A DNA stretch of 5,558 nt. Source: JBHHXR01 sp046757205 (lineage in GTDB: Bacteria; Pseudomonadota; Alphaproteobacteria; Rhodobacterales; Rhodobacteraceae). A program made the translations under genes and the position numbers. The notes beneath the pieces were generated by a model, which ran no database searches, was not told the DNA's origin, and was given only the letters and a program-made list of their open reading frames with translations. Positions 1-5,480 of this stretch are shown here, in pieces (the stretch's first letter is position 1; every line of letters starts with the position of its first letter). The DNA lies in the NCBI GenBank assembly GCA_046757205.1, contig JBHHXR010000214.1:1-5558 (forward strand), given 5' to 3'.

Positions 1-332
1 AGGTCAAGCTGATCGTCGACCTGATCTACGAGGGCGGCATCGCCAACATGAACTACTCGATCTCCAATACCGCCGAATACGGCGAGTACGTCTCGGGGCC
101 GCGCGTGCTGCCCTACGACGAGACGAAGGCGCGGATGAAGGCGATCTTGAAGGACATCCAGACCGGCCGCTTCGTGCGCGACTTCATGCAGGAAAATGCG
201 GTCGGCCAGCCGATGTTCAAGGCCACGCGGCGGCTCAACGACGCCCACCAGATCGAGGAGGTCGGCGTCAAGCTGCGCGGCATGATGCCGTGGATTTCAG
301 CCGGCAAGCTGGTCGACAAGGACAAGAACTGA
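1..332 (+). CDS. ilvC: Ketol-acid reductoisomerase, C-terminal part (gene starts before the window)
   Basis: The product converts acetolactate or acetohydroxybutyrate to the dihydroxy acid with NADPH and Mg2+, the second common step of valine, leucine and isoleucine synthesis, in the cytoplasm. Only the last 109 residues are present, read in the frame starting at base 3. They belong to the C-terminal helical (knotted) domain of class I enzymes: YEGGIANMNYSISNTAEYG near the start, KATRRLNDAHQIEEVG in the middle and GMMPWISAGKLVD at the end. The second serine of SIS (codon 63-65) corresponds to the substrate-contacting Ser251 of Pseudomonas KARI. The first two bases (ag) fit the end of a GAG codon for the metal-binding glutamate that precedes this segment in the family. 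Length from that point to the stop matches the short class I form of about 340 residues. The reading frame is intact to TGA at 330-332. Identification is secure; nothing can be said about its promoter. Confidence 0.97.
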   Translation, partial: VKLIVDLIYEGGIANMNYSISNTAEYGEYVSGPRVLPYDETKARMKAILKDIQTGRFVRDFMQENAVGQPMFKATRRLNDAHQIEEVGVKLRGMMPWISAGKLVDKDKN

Positions 333-348
333 TCACGCCGCCCCACGC

Positions 349-392
349 GGTGGCCGGACGTTCCGGCAGGCGAGAAACATTCCGGCCACACC
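349..392 (+). terminator. Stem-loop(s) after ilvC, possible terminator
   Basis: A perfect 9-bp inverted repeat, GTGGCCGGA (350-358) and TCCGGCCAC (381-389), begins 18 bases after the ilvC stop. G349 can also pair with C391 across a bulged A. A competing local hairpin, GCCGGA (353-358) with TCCGGC (362-367) and a 3-base loop, uses the same left arm. No T-run follows, so this is not a classical intrinsic terminator; it may mark a 3' end or stabilise the ilvC message. The rest of the 121-base gap to the next gene holds nothing else that I recognise. Confidence 0.4.
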
Positions 393-453
393 AGTCGGCG
401 CAACGGGAATTCGCGGGTTTGTGGACCGGCGCGCGTCTGATAGCCTCGCCGCC

Positions 454-1029
454 ATGAAACGCAGAGATTTTTCCCGCGCCCTCGTGGCAAGCTCGGTCGC
501 CGGCGCCTTGCCCGTCGCGGCGCTGGCCAACCAGAACGACGAAAAGCGGCGCGACCGCCTTGAAGCGCTTGCCCGGGTGACGCTGGTGATCGCCACGCAG
601 ATCATCATCCTGCAAGCCTTCGCGATCCTGAACCCCGGCGGGTTTCTCGGCCTCGATCTGCGGCGCCCGGTGCCGCAGTACAAGGCAGGCCGGGCCTCGC
701 TGGGCAATTTGCCGGTGCTGGGCCGGCTGCTGCGCCCGTCGCTGACCGACCGGTTCGCCGGCGCCAGCCTGGTCGGGTTTCTGGTGCTCGTCGGTTCGAT
801 TCTGCTGCTGTTGCCGATCGTTACGGCGATCCTCAACATCAGGCGGGTGGTCATCGTCCACGAAGACAAGTCCTACGAGCCGAACACGGCGCCGGTGAAA
901 CTCAGGCTGTCGAAAATTCCGGACATCGGTGATCTGTCCAAGAGAAAGCGCGTCGGCAAGGCCTATCGCAAGGGCCGCGAACTGATCGTTCTGGTGAGCC
1001 CGAGCGTCATCAGGGGCGACGATTTCTGA
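454..1029 (+). CDS. Unknown Tat-leader-like protein with membrane segments and secretin-like motifs
   Basis: I do not recognise a named gene. The 191-residue product begins MKRRDFSRALVASSVAGALP, which resembles a twin-arginine signal (RRDFS, hydrophobic stretch, AALA at 22-25 as a possible cleavage site before Asn26). Two more hydrophobic stretches lie at about 42-59 and 104-127, so the mature protein could be anchored in the inner membrane. Residues 84-94 (GNLPVLGRLLR) resemble the 'GDIPVLGxLFR' motif of type II/III secretion and pilus secretins. Residues 155-187 (IPDIGDL, then ELIVLVSPSVIR) resemble the same motif again followed by the closing 'ELxIxVTPxIV' strand. At this size it cannot be a normal secretin, which is usually 400-700 residues. 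ATG 454 is chosen over in-frame GTG 421 because it puts the twin arginines at residues 3-4; neither start has a clear Shine-Dalgarno. Codon composition matches the neighbouring housekeeping genes. It lies alone between ilvC and secG. Function is open; the family suggestion is inference from motifs only. Confidence 0.75.
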   Translation: MKRRDFSRALVASSVAGALPVAALANQNDEKRRDRLEALARVTLVIATQIIILQAFAILNPGGFLGLDLRRPVPQYKAGRASLGNLPVLGRLLRPSLTDRFAGASLVGFLVLVGSILLLLPIVTAILNIRRVVIVHEDKSYEPNTAPVKLRLSKIPDIGDLSKRKRVGKAYRKGRELIVLVSPSVIRGDDF

Positions 1030-1032
1030 TCG

Positions 1033-1070
1033 TGCCGGCGCGGCCGGGCAAACGGTGCCGCGCCACGGCA
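1033..1070 (+). terminator. GC-rich stem-loop after the unknown Tat-like gene
   Basis: GGCGCGGC (1037-1044) and GCCGCGCC (1057-1064) form a perfect 8-bp all-GC stem with a 12-base loop. TGCC (1033-1036) can extend it by pairing with GGCA (1067-1070) across a 2-base bulge. It starts 4 bases after the stop codon, where a terminator or mRNA-end structure is expected. There is no T-run after it. Confidence 0.45.
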
Positions 1071-1154
1071 GAAGCGGGGCAACCACGATTCCGGCCGGGA
1101 TTCCGTTTTCGGCGAATGTTGCTCCAGGGCCTGCGCGCGCACCGGCGACGGCGG

Positions 1155-1187
1155 TTGATTTCCGTTCGACAAGGCCTTTCATAGTAT
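1155..1187 (+). promoter_or_regulatory. Weak candidate promoter for secG
   Basis: In the 222-base gap before secG the only promoter-like sequence I find is TTGATT (1155-1160) followed by the AT-richer stretch CTTTCATAGTATG (1176-1188). The best -10 choices are TTCATA (17-base spacer, poor match) or CATAGT (19-base spacer, four of six matches). This is a weak call supported mainly by local AT-richness in a GC-rich gap. Confidence 0.22.
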
Positions 1188-1209
1188 GTAGAAGTCCCCC
1201 GTCCCGACC

Positions 1210-1226
1210 GTCCGCAGAGCGCGGAC
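1210..1226 (+). other. Small stem-loop in the secG leader
   Basis: GTCCGC (1210-1215) and GCGGAC (1221-1226) form a perfect 6-bp stem with a 5-base loop, 26 bases before the secG start and downstream of the candidate promoter. It could affect leader structure. A weak Shine-Dalgarno, GAAGG (1234-1238), follows it, 13 bases from the ATG, which is longer than ideal. Confidence 0.3.
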
Positions 1227-1251
1227 CGAGTTTGAAGGCCCGGTTGCACCC

Positions 1252-1614
1252 ATGGAAAACGTCATTCTGACCATTCATCTGATTCTCGCTGTCTCGCTTA
1301 TCGGCGCGGTATTGCTGCAGCGTTCCGAGGGTGGCGGGCTGGGAATTGGCGGCGGCGGCGGCGGTATCATGTCGGGGCGCGGCGCCGCCACGGCGCTGTC
1401 GAAGGTCACCTGGGCGCTGGCCATCGCGTTCATCGCCACCTCGCTGACGCTGACCATCGTCGCGGCGCGCAAGCAGGCCGGCGAATCGGTCATCGAGACA
1501 CTCGGCACCGAAACCGGCCAGACGCAGGACAGCGACCTGCCCCCGGCGCTGAAAGACAACCTGATCCCGCCGGTCGACCCGGGCGCGCCCGCCACTCCAC
1601 CTCCTGTCGAATAG
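1252..1614 (+). CDS. secG: Protein translocase subunit SecG
   Basis: SecG is the small accessory subunit of the SecYEG channel in the inner membrane and assists SecA-driven export. The 120-residue product has the family layout: first membrane helix at about 3-22, the cytoplasmic loop with LLQRSEGGGLG (21-31) and a glycine run (33-38), then a second helix at about 52-72. The LLQ..EGGGLG segment is the SecG hallmark. The tail after residue 75 is polar and ends proline-rich (PPVDPGAPATPPPVE), a common extension in alphaproteobacterial SecG. The glycine run is encoded by five GGC codons and one GGT (1348-1365), a tract that could slip but is ordinary for this family. ATG 1252 gives a start directly before the first helix, as expected. 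It precedes pyrG by 175 bases, a pairing common in Alphaproteobacteria, although the tpiA gene often found upstream is absent here. Confidence 0.95.
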   Translation: MENVILTIHLILAVSLIGAVLLQRSEGGGLGIGGGGGGIMSGRGAATALSKVTWALAIAFIATSLTLTIVAARKQAGESVIETLGTETGQTQDSDLPPALKDNLIPPVDPGAPATPPPVE

Positions 1615-1628
1615 GCCGCGCCGTCTGC

Positions 1629-1657
1629 GGGCAACCATTGGTTGCCCACGGTGGGCA
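1629..1657 (+). terminator. Two overlapping, mutually exclusive stem-loops between secG and pyrG
   Basis: GGGCAACC (1629-1636) and GGTTGCCC (1640-1647) form a perfect 8-bp stem around a 3-base centre, 15 bases after the secG stop. The right arm is reused: TGCCC (1643-1647) can pair with GGGCA (1653-1657), part of the near-palindrome TGCCCAC-G-GTGGGCA. Both folds cannot exist together. There is no T-run. The position suits a secG 3' end; a switch-like role toward pyrG is possible but is inference. Confidence 0.45.
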
Positions 1658-1683
1658 CGGCACATGATATTGCGGTGCGCGCC

Positions 1684-1712
1684 TTGCCGCGGAGCCGCGA
1701 ATCTCTTATGAC
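1684..1712 (+). promoter_or_regulatory. Candidate sigma-70-type promoter for pyrG
   Basis: TTGCCG (1684-1689) and TATGAC (1707-1712) each match four of six consensus bases and are separated by exactly 17 bases. Transcription would start near 1719, giving a pyrG leader of about 70 bases. The spacer begins within a short inverted repeat, CGCGG-AG-CCGCG (1688-1699). If real, pyrG has its own promoter apart from secG. Confidence 0.35.
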
Positions 1713-1789
1713 TGGATTCCCGTGGAACCGGCTTCGCGGCGACCAGCCGCCCAGCGACAACAACAGGATCACGGGAGCCCCAGGCAGGC

Positions 1790-3433
1790 ATGGCACGTTT
1801 CGTTTTCATTACCGGCGGCGTGGTTTCGTCGCTGGGCAAGGGGCTTGCCTCGGCCGCCCTCGGGGCATTGCTGCAGGCCCGCGGATATTCCGTGCGGCTG
1901 CGCAAGCTCGATCCCTACCTCAACGTCGATCCCGGCACCATGAGCCCGTTCGAGCACGGCGAAGTGTTCGTCACCGATGACGGCGCCGAGACCGACCTCG
2001 ACCTCGGCCATTACGAGCGCTTCACCGGGGTGGCGGCGCGGAAGACCGATTCCGTCTCCTCGGGGCGGATTTATTCCAACGTGCTGGAGAAGGAGCGGCG
2101 CGGCGACTATCTCGGCAAGACCATCCAGGTGATCCCGCACGTCACCGACGAGATCAAGCGATTCGTCGCCATCGGCGAGGACGAGGTCGACTTCGTGCTG
2201 TGCGAGATCGGCGGCACCGTCGGCGATATCGAGGGGCTGCCGTTCTTCGAGGCGATCCGCCAGTTCGGTCAGGACAAGCCGCGCGGGCGGTGCATCTTCA
2301 TGCATCTGACGCTGCTCCCTTTTCTGGCAGCTTCGGGCGAACTCAAAACCAAGCCGACCCAGCACTCGGTCAAGGAACTGCGCTCGATCGGCATCGCGCC
2401 GGACGTTCTCGTGTGCCGCTCGGAGCGTCCCATCCCGAAGAAGGAGCGCGCCAAGCTGGCGCTCTTCTGCAACGTCCGGCCCGACGCGGTGATCGCTGCG
2501 CGCGACCTGAAATCGATCTACGAGGCGCCGCTTGCCTATCACAGGGAGGGTCTCGACCAGGCCGTGCTCGACGCCTTCGGCATTTCGCCGGTGCCGCGGC
2601 CGAACCTGACGAAATGGGAAGACGTGGCGGATCGCGTCTATCACCCCGACGGCGAGGTGCATGTCGCCATCGTCGGCAAGTACACGCAACTTGAGGATGC
2701 CTACAAATCCATTGCCGAGGCGCTGACCCACGGCGGCATCGCCAACCGGGTGAAGGTGAAGGCCGAGTGGCTGGATTCGGAGATTTTCGAGCGCGAGGAC
2801 CCCGCCCCCTATCTGGAAAACTACCACGGCATCCTGGTGCCGGGCGGTTTCGGCGAGCGCGGCACCGAGGGCATGATCCGCGCCGCGCAGTTCGCGCGCG
2901 AACGCAACGTGCCCTATTTCGGCATCTGCCTGGGCATGCAGATGGCGGTGATCGAGGCGACGCGCAACCTGATGGGGGTAAAGCACGCCGGTTCGGAGGA
3001 ATTCGACCACGAGGCCGGCGGCAAACGGTTCGAGCCGGTGGTCTATCACCTCAAGGAATGGCTGGAGGGCAACCGCACCATCAAGCGCGAAATCGAGGAC
3101 GACAAGGGCGGCACGATGCGGCTGGGAGCCTACGACGCCGTGCTGGCCGAAGGCAGCCAGGTGGCGGAAATCTACGGCTCGTGCGCCATATCGGAACGCC
3201 ACTGCCACCGCTACGAGGTGGACAACACCTACCGCGAGAAACTGGAAGGCGTGGGCCTGCGATTCTCCGGCATGTCGCCGGACGGGCGCCTGCCCGAGAT
3301 CGTCGAGATCCCCGAGCACCCGTGGTTTGTCGGCGTACAGTTCCACCCCGAGCTGAAATCCAAACCCTTCGAGCCGCATCCGCTGTTCGCGGAGTTTGTC
3401 CGCGCGGCCGTGAACCAGTCGCGTCTGGTATGA
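1790..3433 (+). CDS. pyrG: CTP synthase (glutamine-hydrolysing)
   Basis: This enzyme makes CTP from UTP, ATP and glutamine, the last step of de novo pyrimidine nucleotide synthesis, in the cytoplasm as a tetramer. The 547-residue length is normal. The N-terminal synthetase (amidoligase) domain, about 1-270, begins with FITGGVVSSLGKG holding the ATP-loop lysine K17. It contains the Mg2+ ligands D71 (in DLDLGHYERF) and E139 (in CEIGGTVGDIE). After a linker, the class I glutamine amidotransferase domain (about 290-540) has the oxyanion segment PGGFGERG, the nucleophile C380 in GICLGMQ, and the remaining triad residues H519 and E521 in FHPE. All key residues are present and the frame is intact. 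ATG 1790 matches the family start MARFVFITGG; upstream AGG-rich sequence (1782-1788) is a weak ribosome site. It lies after secG, with its own candidate promoter, and 27 bases before the TerB gene, which is probably co-transcribed. Confidence 0.99.
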   Translation: MARFVFITGGVVSSLGKGLASAALGALLQARGYSVRLRKLDPYLNVDPGTMSPFEHGEVFVTDDGAETDLDLGHYERFTGVAARKTDSVSSGRIYSNVLEKERRGDYLGKTIQVIPHVTDEIKRFVAIGEDEVDFVLCEIGGTVGDIEGLPFFEAIRQFGQDKPRGRCIFMHLTLLPFLAASGELKTKPTQHSVKELRSIGIAPDVLVCRSERPIPKKERAKLALFCNVRPDAVIAARDLKSIYEAPLAYHREGLDQAVLDAFGISPVPRPNLTKWEDVADRVYHPDGEVHVAIVGKYTQLEDAYKSIAEALTHGGIANRVKVKAEWLDSEIFEREDPAPYLENYHGILVPGGFGERGTEGMIRAAQFARERNVPYFGICLGMQMAVIEATRNLMGVKHAGSEEFDHEAGGKRFEPVVYHLKEWLEGNRTIKREIEDDKGGTMRLGAYDAVLAEGSQVAEIYGSCAISERHCHRYEVDNTYREKLEGVGLRFSGMSPDGRLPEIVEIPEHPWFVGVQFHPELKSKPFEPHPLFAEFVRAAVNQSRLV

Positions 3434-3437
3434 CGCC

Positions 3438-3474
3438 GGAAGCGCATTACATGGTGTTTCATGTTTGAAACGCT
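3438..3474 (+). promoter_or_regulatory. Five-codon ORF and stem-loop over the TerB start codon
   Basis: GGAAG (3438-3442) lies 8 bases before ATG 3451, which opens a five-codon ORF (MVFHV, TGA at 3466-3468) in another frame that overlaps the TerB start at 3461. The TerB ATG itself has no well-placed Shine-Dalgarno (GGAAG would be 18 bases away). GTTTCA (3456-3461) pairs perfectly with TGAAAC (3466-3471) around a 4-base loop, and 3453-3455 extend the stem with 3472-3474 including wobble pairs. The start codon thus sits in a hairpin that ribosomes translating the mini-ORF would open. Translational coupling is inference. Confidence 0.35.
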
Positions 3475-3907
3475 TCTTCGGCGACTGTCCGGCGCACCCG
3501 GCGCGGATCCGCTTTCGCAAGACGACGAGCGGCTGGCGATGGCGGCGCTCCTGGTGCGCGTGGCGCGGGCCGACCACGATTACGCACAGCGCGAAATCGC
3601 TGCCATCGACGCGCTGCTGGCCCGCCGCTATGGGCTGACGCAGGAGGCGGCGCGCGCGCTTCGCCGGCAGGCGGAGGCGCTTGAGGCGTGCTCGCCCGAC
3701 ACCGTGCGGTTCACGCGGCAGGTAAAGGACGCGGTCCCCTACGAGGAACGGCGCAAGGTGGCGGAGGACCTCTGGCGCGTGGTGCTGGCCGACCGGAAGC
3801 GCGACGCCGAGGAGGATGGATTCCTGCGCCTCGTCGTCAATCTGATCGGCGTCAGCGACCGCGACAGCGGCCTTGCCCGGCAAGCCGCCGAGCGCGCCTC
3901 CGATTGA
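3461..3907 (+). CDS. TerB-family (tellurite resistance B-like) protein
   Basis: The 148-residue product is a soluble, largely helical protein of the TerB-like fold. It shows the internal duplication typical of that fold: an acidic A-D-x6-E element at 37-45 (ADHDYAQRE) and again at 110-118 (ADRKRDAEE), each followed by a hydrophobic helix. In TerB proper these acidic residues bind divalent metal; whether they do here is unknown. This short stand-alone type is widespread in Alphaproteobacteria and has no firm function, and there are no other ter genes here, so a role in tellurite resistance should not be assumed. There is no signal peptide or membrane segment. ATG 3461 is the only start between the pyrG stop and the first conserved element that fits; it is in the same frame as pyrG, nine codons after the pyrG stop. 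GC content is high, matching the pyrG side. Probably expressed with pyrG. Confidence 0.85.
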   Translation: MFETLLRRLSGAPGADPLSQDDERLAMAALLVRVARADHDYAQREIAAIDALLARRYGLTQEAARALRRQAEALEACSPDTVRFTRQVKDAVPYEERRKVAEDLWRVVLADRKRDAEEDGFLRLVVNLIGVSDRDSGLARQAAERASD

Positions 3908-3957
3908 CCTGCATCAAGGCGCGAAGAACACATCGGGGCAAGTATTCGCCAGTATCC

Positions 3958-3962
3958 GGAGG
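3958..3962 (+). promoter_or_regulatory. Strong ribosome binding site setting the DksA-like start
   Basis: GGAGG, within GGAGGAAA, lies 9 bases before ATG 3972. It is the best Shine-Dalgarno in the window and decides the start against an in-frame ATG at 3873 that would lie inside the TerB gene. Confidence 0.8.
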
Positions 3963-3971
3963 AAACCTTGT

Positions 3972-4289
3972 ATGACCAGCATCGACCAACGCCGCGCGGC
4001 GCTCACCGCGAGACGAGAGGAGCTTGAAGCCCGGATCGCGGAGATCGAGGACGCGCTCGAACAGCCGCCCAACCGGGACGACGAAGAACGCGCCACCGAA
4101 CGCGAATCCGACGAGGTGCTGGAAAACATGGGCCACGCCGCGACCGCCGAGATACGGATGATCGACGCCGCGCTGAAACGGCTGGAAAGGGACGAATACG
4201 GGTTCTGCGTGAAATGCGGCGAGGAAATTCAGGCGGAACGCCTGGACCTGCTGCCCTACACGCCGTTCTGCCAGCGCTGCGCCAGCTGA
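3972..4289 (+). CDS. Short DksA/TraR-family zinc-finger protein
   Basis: Proteins of this family bind in the secondary channel of RNA polymerase and, in DksA, work with ppGpp to reset promoters during starvation. The 105-residue product has a charged coiled-coil hairpin (about 5-75) and a C-terminal four-cysteine zinc finger: C79-VK-C82, 17 residues, C100-QR-C103, the DksA/TraR signature. It is shorter than canonical DksA (about 150), lacking part of the N-terminal region. At the coiled-coil tip, where DksA has D-x-x-D-x-A, this protein has D36-D-E-E39-R-A41, so the second aspartate is a glutamate. It therefore belongs to the short DksA-like group whose need for ppGpp is not settled, and I do not call it dksA. 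The start is fixed by the strong GGAGG at 3958-3962. It follows TerB by 64 bases with no convincing promoter or terminator between them, so it may share the pyrG-TerB transcript. Confidence 0.92.
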   Translation: MTSIDQRRAALTARREELEARIAEIEDALEQPPNRDDEERATERESDEVLENMGHAATAEIRMIDAALKRLERDEYGFCVKCGEEIQAERLDLLPYTPFCQRCAS

Positions 4290-4294
4290 CGCGG

Positions 4295-4328
4295 CGCCGG
4301 GGGGCGGGAATTCCGGGCTCCGCCGGCG
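4295..4328 (+). terminator. GC-rich stem-loop after the DksA-like gene
   Basis: Six bases after the stop, CGCCGG (4295-4300) can pair with CCGGCG (4323-4328), or GGCGG (4303-4307) with CCGCC (4320-4324). The two folds overlap at 4323-4324. No T-run follows. It may end the + strand transcript before the converging LysR gene; the evidence is position and base-pairing only. Confidence 0.35.
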
Positions 4329-4435
4329 ATGATTCTGGACGGAAAGGCCGGGCTTAACCGGTCACGGCACCGGGATGCCCCGAGACGGTAATCGCCTGAC
4401 AGCCAGCCTCCCTGCCGGGCGTCGCCATGCCGCGC

Positions 4436-4453
4436 CGGGCGACACTTCGCCCG
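4436..4453. terminator. Stem-loop between convergent genes, possible bidirectional terminator
   Basis: CGGGCG (4436-4441) and CGCCCG (4448-4453) form a perfect 6-bp GC stem with loop ACACTT. It lies 24 bases beyond the stop of the - strand LysR gene and 146 bases beyond the DksA-like stop, in the 187-base tail-to-tail gap. It lacks T-runs on both sides. The rest of the gap shows no gene-like sequence that I trust. Confidence 0.35.
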
Positions 4454-4476
4454 CGTGTCCCGAGAACGACCTGGCT

Positions 4477-5409
4477 TCAGCCGGGAAGCGCATAAGACTT
4501 GCGCTGAGCGCTCTCACTCAGCAGCCAATCCTCGACGATATCGCGTTCCGGAAAAGACCTGCGTTTTTCAAGCCGCAGCAGGTAGTAGCCAAATTCGGTT
4601 CGAGTATGGGTTTGTCGTAACGGACGAACCAACACCCCGTTTTCCAGCAGATGATCGACCAGATGCCCCCATCCAAGGGCGATACCCAACCCATCGACAG
4701 CAGCCTGAATCGCCAACGGGTAGGTATTGAATACCACCGATCTTTCGATGGTCGGCGGCGCTGGAAGATGCCCGCGCAACCAGGTGTCCCAGTTCATCCA
4801 CTCCCTGTGGCCGCTGGAAACCTCAACCATCGGAAGCGCGCCGAGATTCTCAAGGTCTGCGGATTCCGGGTGCCTTGCCAGAAAGCCCGGAGAACAAACC
4901 GGAAAGACCGTTTCGCCAAACAACATCCGCGATCGGTAGCCCGACCAGTTTCCGTCCCCGCGCAGTATTGTCAGGTCGATATTTTCGGCCAAGCATTCCG
5001 CATCGTCATCGGAGGCCACCAACATGATCTTGAGCTGCCGGTTGCGCCGGTTGAATTTGCGCAGTCGCGGCAACAACCACAGGGCGGCGACCGAATTGGT
5101 CGCGGCGAGGATAACCTCGTTTTGGTTTTGCCGAGACATCATTTCCGTTGAAACGTCGCGCAGCGACTGGATCGCCGGCCTAATCGTTTCCAAGAGAGAT
5201 TTTCCTTGCGTCGTCAGCGCGATAGACTTGTGGCCGCGCACAAACAGCGGCACACCATAGTGCAATTCCAGCAACCGGGCTTTGCGGCTGATCGCACTTT
5301 CGCTGATATTCAGGTCGCGGGATGCCGCGGCAAAGCTCTGGCATTTTGCCGCCGCCTCGAACGCCAGAAGATAGTCCAACGGTGGTAATACGTTTCGTTT
5401 GATTCGCAT
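4477..5409 (-). CDS. LysR-type transcriptional regulator (GcvA-like)
   Basis: This is a DNA-binding regulator of the LysR family, whose members bind as tetramers and respond to a small ligand. From ATG 5409 it is 310 residues, the usual length. It opens with LPPLDYLLAFEAAAKCQSF, close to the GcvA/AmpR-type start 'LPPLNALRAFEAAARHLSF'. The winged helix-turn-helix follows (about 8-67), with FAAASRDLNISESAISRKAR as the helix-turn-helix and LFVRGHKSIALTTQGK as the wing. The rest (about 95-300) is the periplasmic-binding-protein-like effector domain, including the AAVDGLGIALGWGHLV segment typical of GcvA relatives. An in-frame ATG at 5439 would add MCDCRDAQRH, unlike the family, and has no ribosome site; the 5409 start has AGAGG just upstream, though only 3 bases away. 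GC content is lower than in the neighbours, hinting at transfer. No divergent target gene lies inside the window, so its regulon is unknown. Confidence 0.9.
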   Translation of the reverse strand: MRIKRNVLPPLDYLLAFEAAAKCQSFAAASRDLNISESAISRKARLLELHYGVPLFVRGHKSIALTTQGKSLLETIRPAIQSLRDVSTEMMSRQNQNEVILAATNSVAALWLLPRLRKFNRRNRQLKIMLVASDDDAECLAENIDLTILRGDGNWSGYRSRMLFGETVFPVCSPGFLARHPESADLENLGALPMVEVSSGHREWMNWDTWLRGHLPAPPTIERSVVFNTYPLAIQAAVDGLGIALGWGHLVDHLLENGVLVRPLRQTHTRTEFGYYLLRLEKRRSFPERDIVEDWLLSESAQRKSYALPG

Positions 5410-5480
5410 GTGCCTCTGTGCGTCACGGCAATCGCACATTCAGGTGTTGGTCGTGCCGGCAAGACAGTGACATTTTCAGT

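Noticed and set aside
421..453. GTG start 11 codons earlier for the unknown Tat-like protein
   Set aside because: It would bury the twin-arginine motif inside the protein, and there is no ribosome site for it.
1348..1365. GGC triplet run in secG as a phase-variable microsatellite
   Set aside because: It is only five GGC repeats plus a GGT, in frame, encoding the glycine-rich loop common in SecG; triplet changes would not shift the frame.
268..1905. 545-codon open frame on the - strand across ilvC, the unknown gene, secG and the pyrG start
   Set aside because: It crosses several genes and intergenic gaps, is rich in Arg, Gln and Asp, and has no recognisable domain: a shadow frame.
1769..3883. 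704-codon open frame on the - strand opposite pyrG and TerB
   Set aside because: It lies antisense to a certain CTP synthase gene; its product is low-complexity in His, Arg, Ala and Val and shows no family motif. Long antisense frames are expected in GC-rich coding DNA.
3904..3933. TTGACC at the TerB stop as the -35 of a DksA-like promoter
   Set aside because: No acceptable -10 occurs at 16-18 bases; the candidates match only two of six bases.
3941..3960. Imperfect 10-base tandem repeat (AGTATTCGCC, AGTATCCGGA) before the DksA-like gene
   Set aside because: Only seven of ten positions agree, the second copy merges into the ribosome binding site, and two short copies are not distinguishable from chance.
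3873..3971. Upstream in-frame ATG for the DksA-like protein
   Set aside because: It lies inside the TerB gene, and the strong GGAGG at 3958-3962 fits ATG 3972.
4651..5151. 166-codon open frame on the + strand opposite the LysR gene
   Set aside because: It is antisense to a clear LysR-type gene and has no motif or ribosome site.
5410..5439. Ten-residue N-terminal extension of the LysR protein from ATG 5439
   Set aside because: The residues do not match the family, and there is no ribosome site at 5439.
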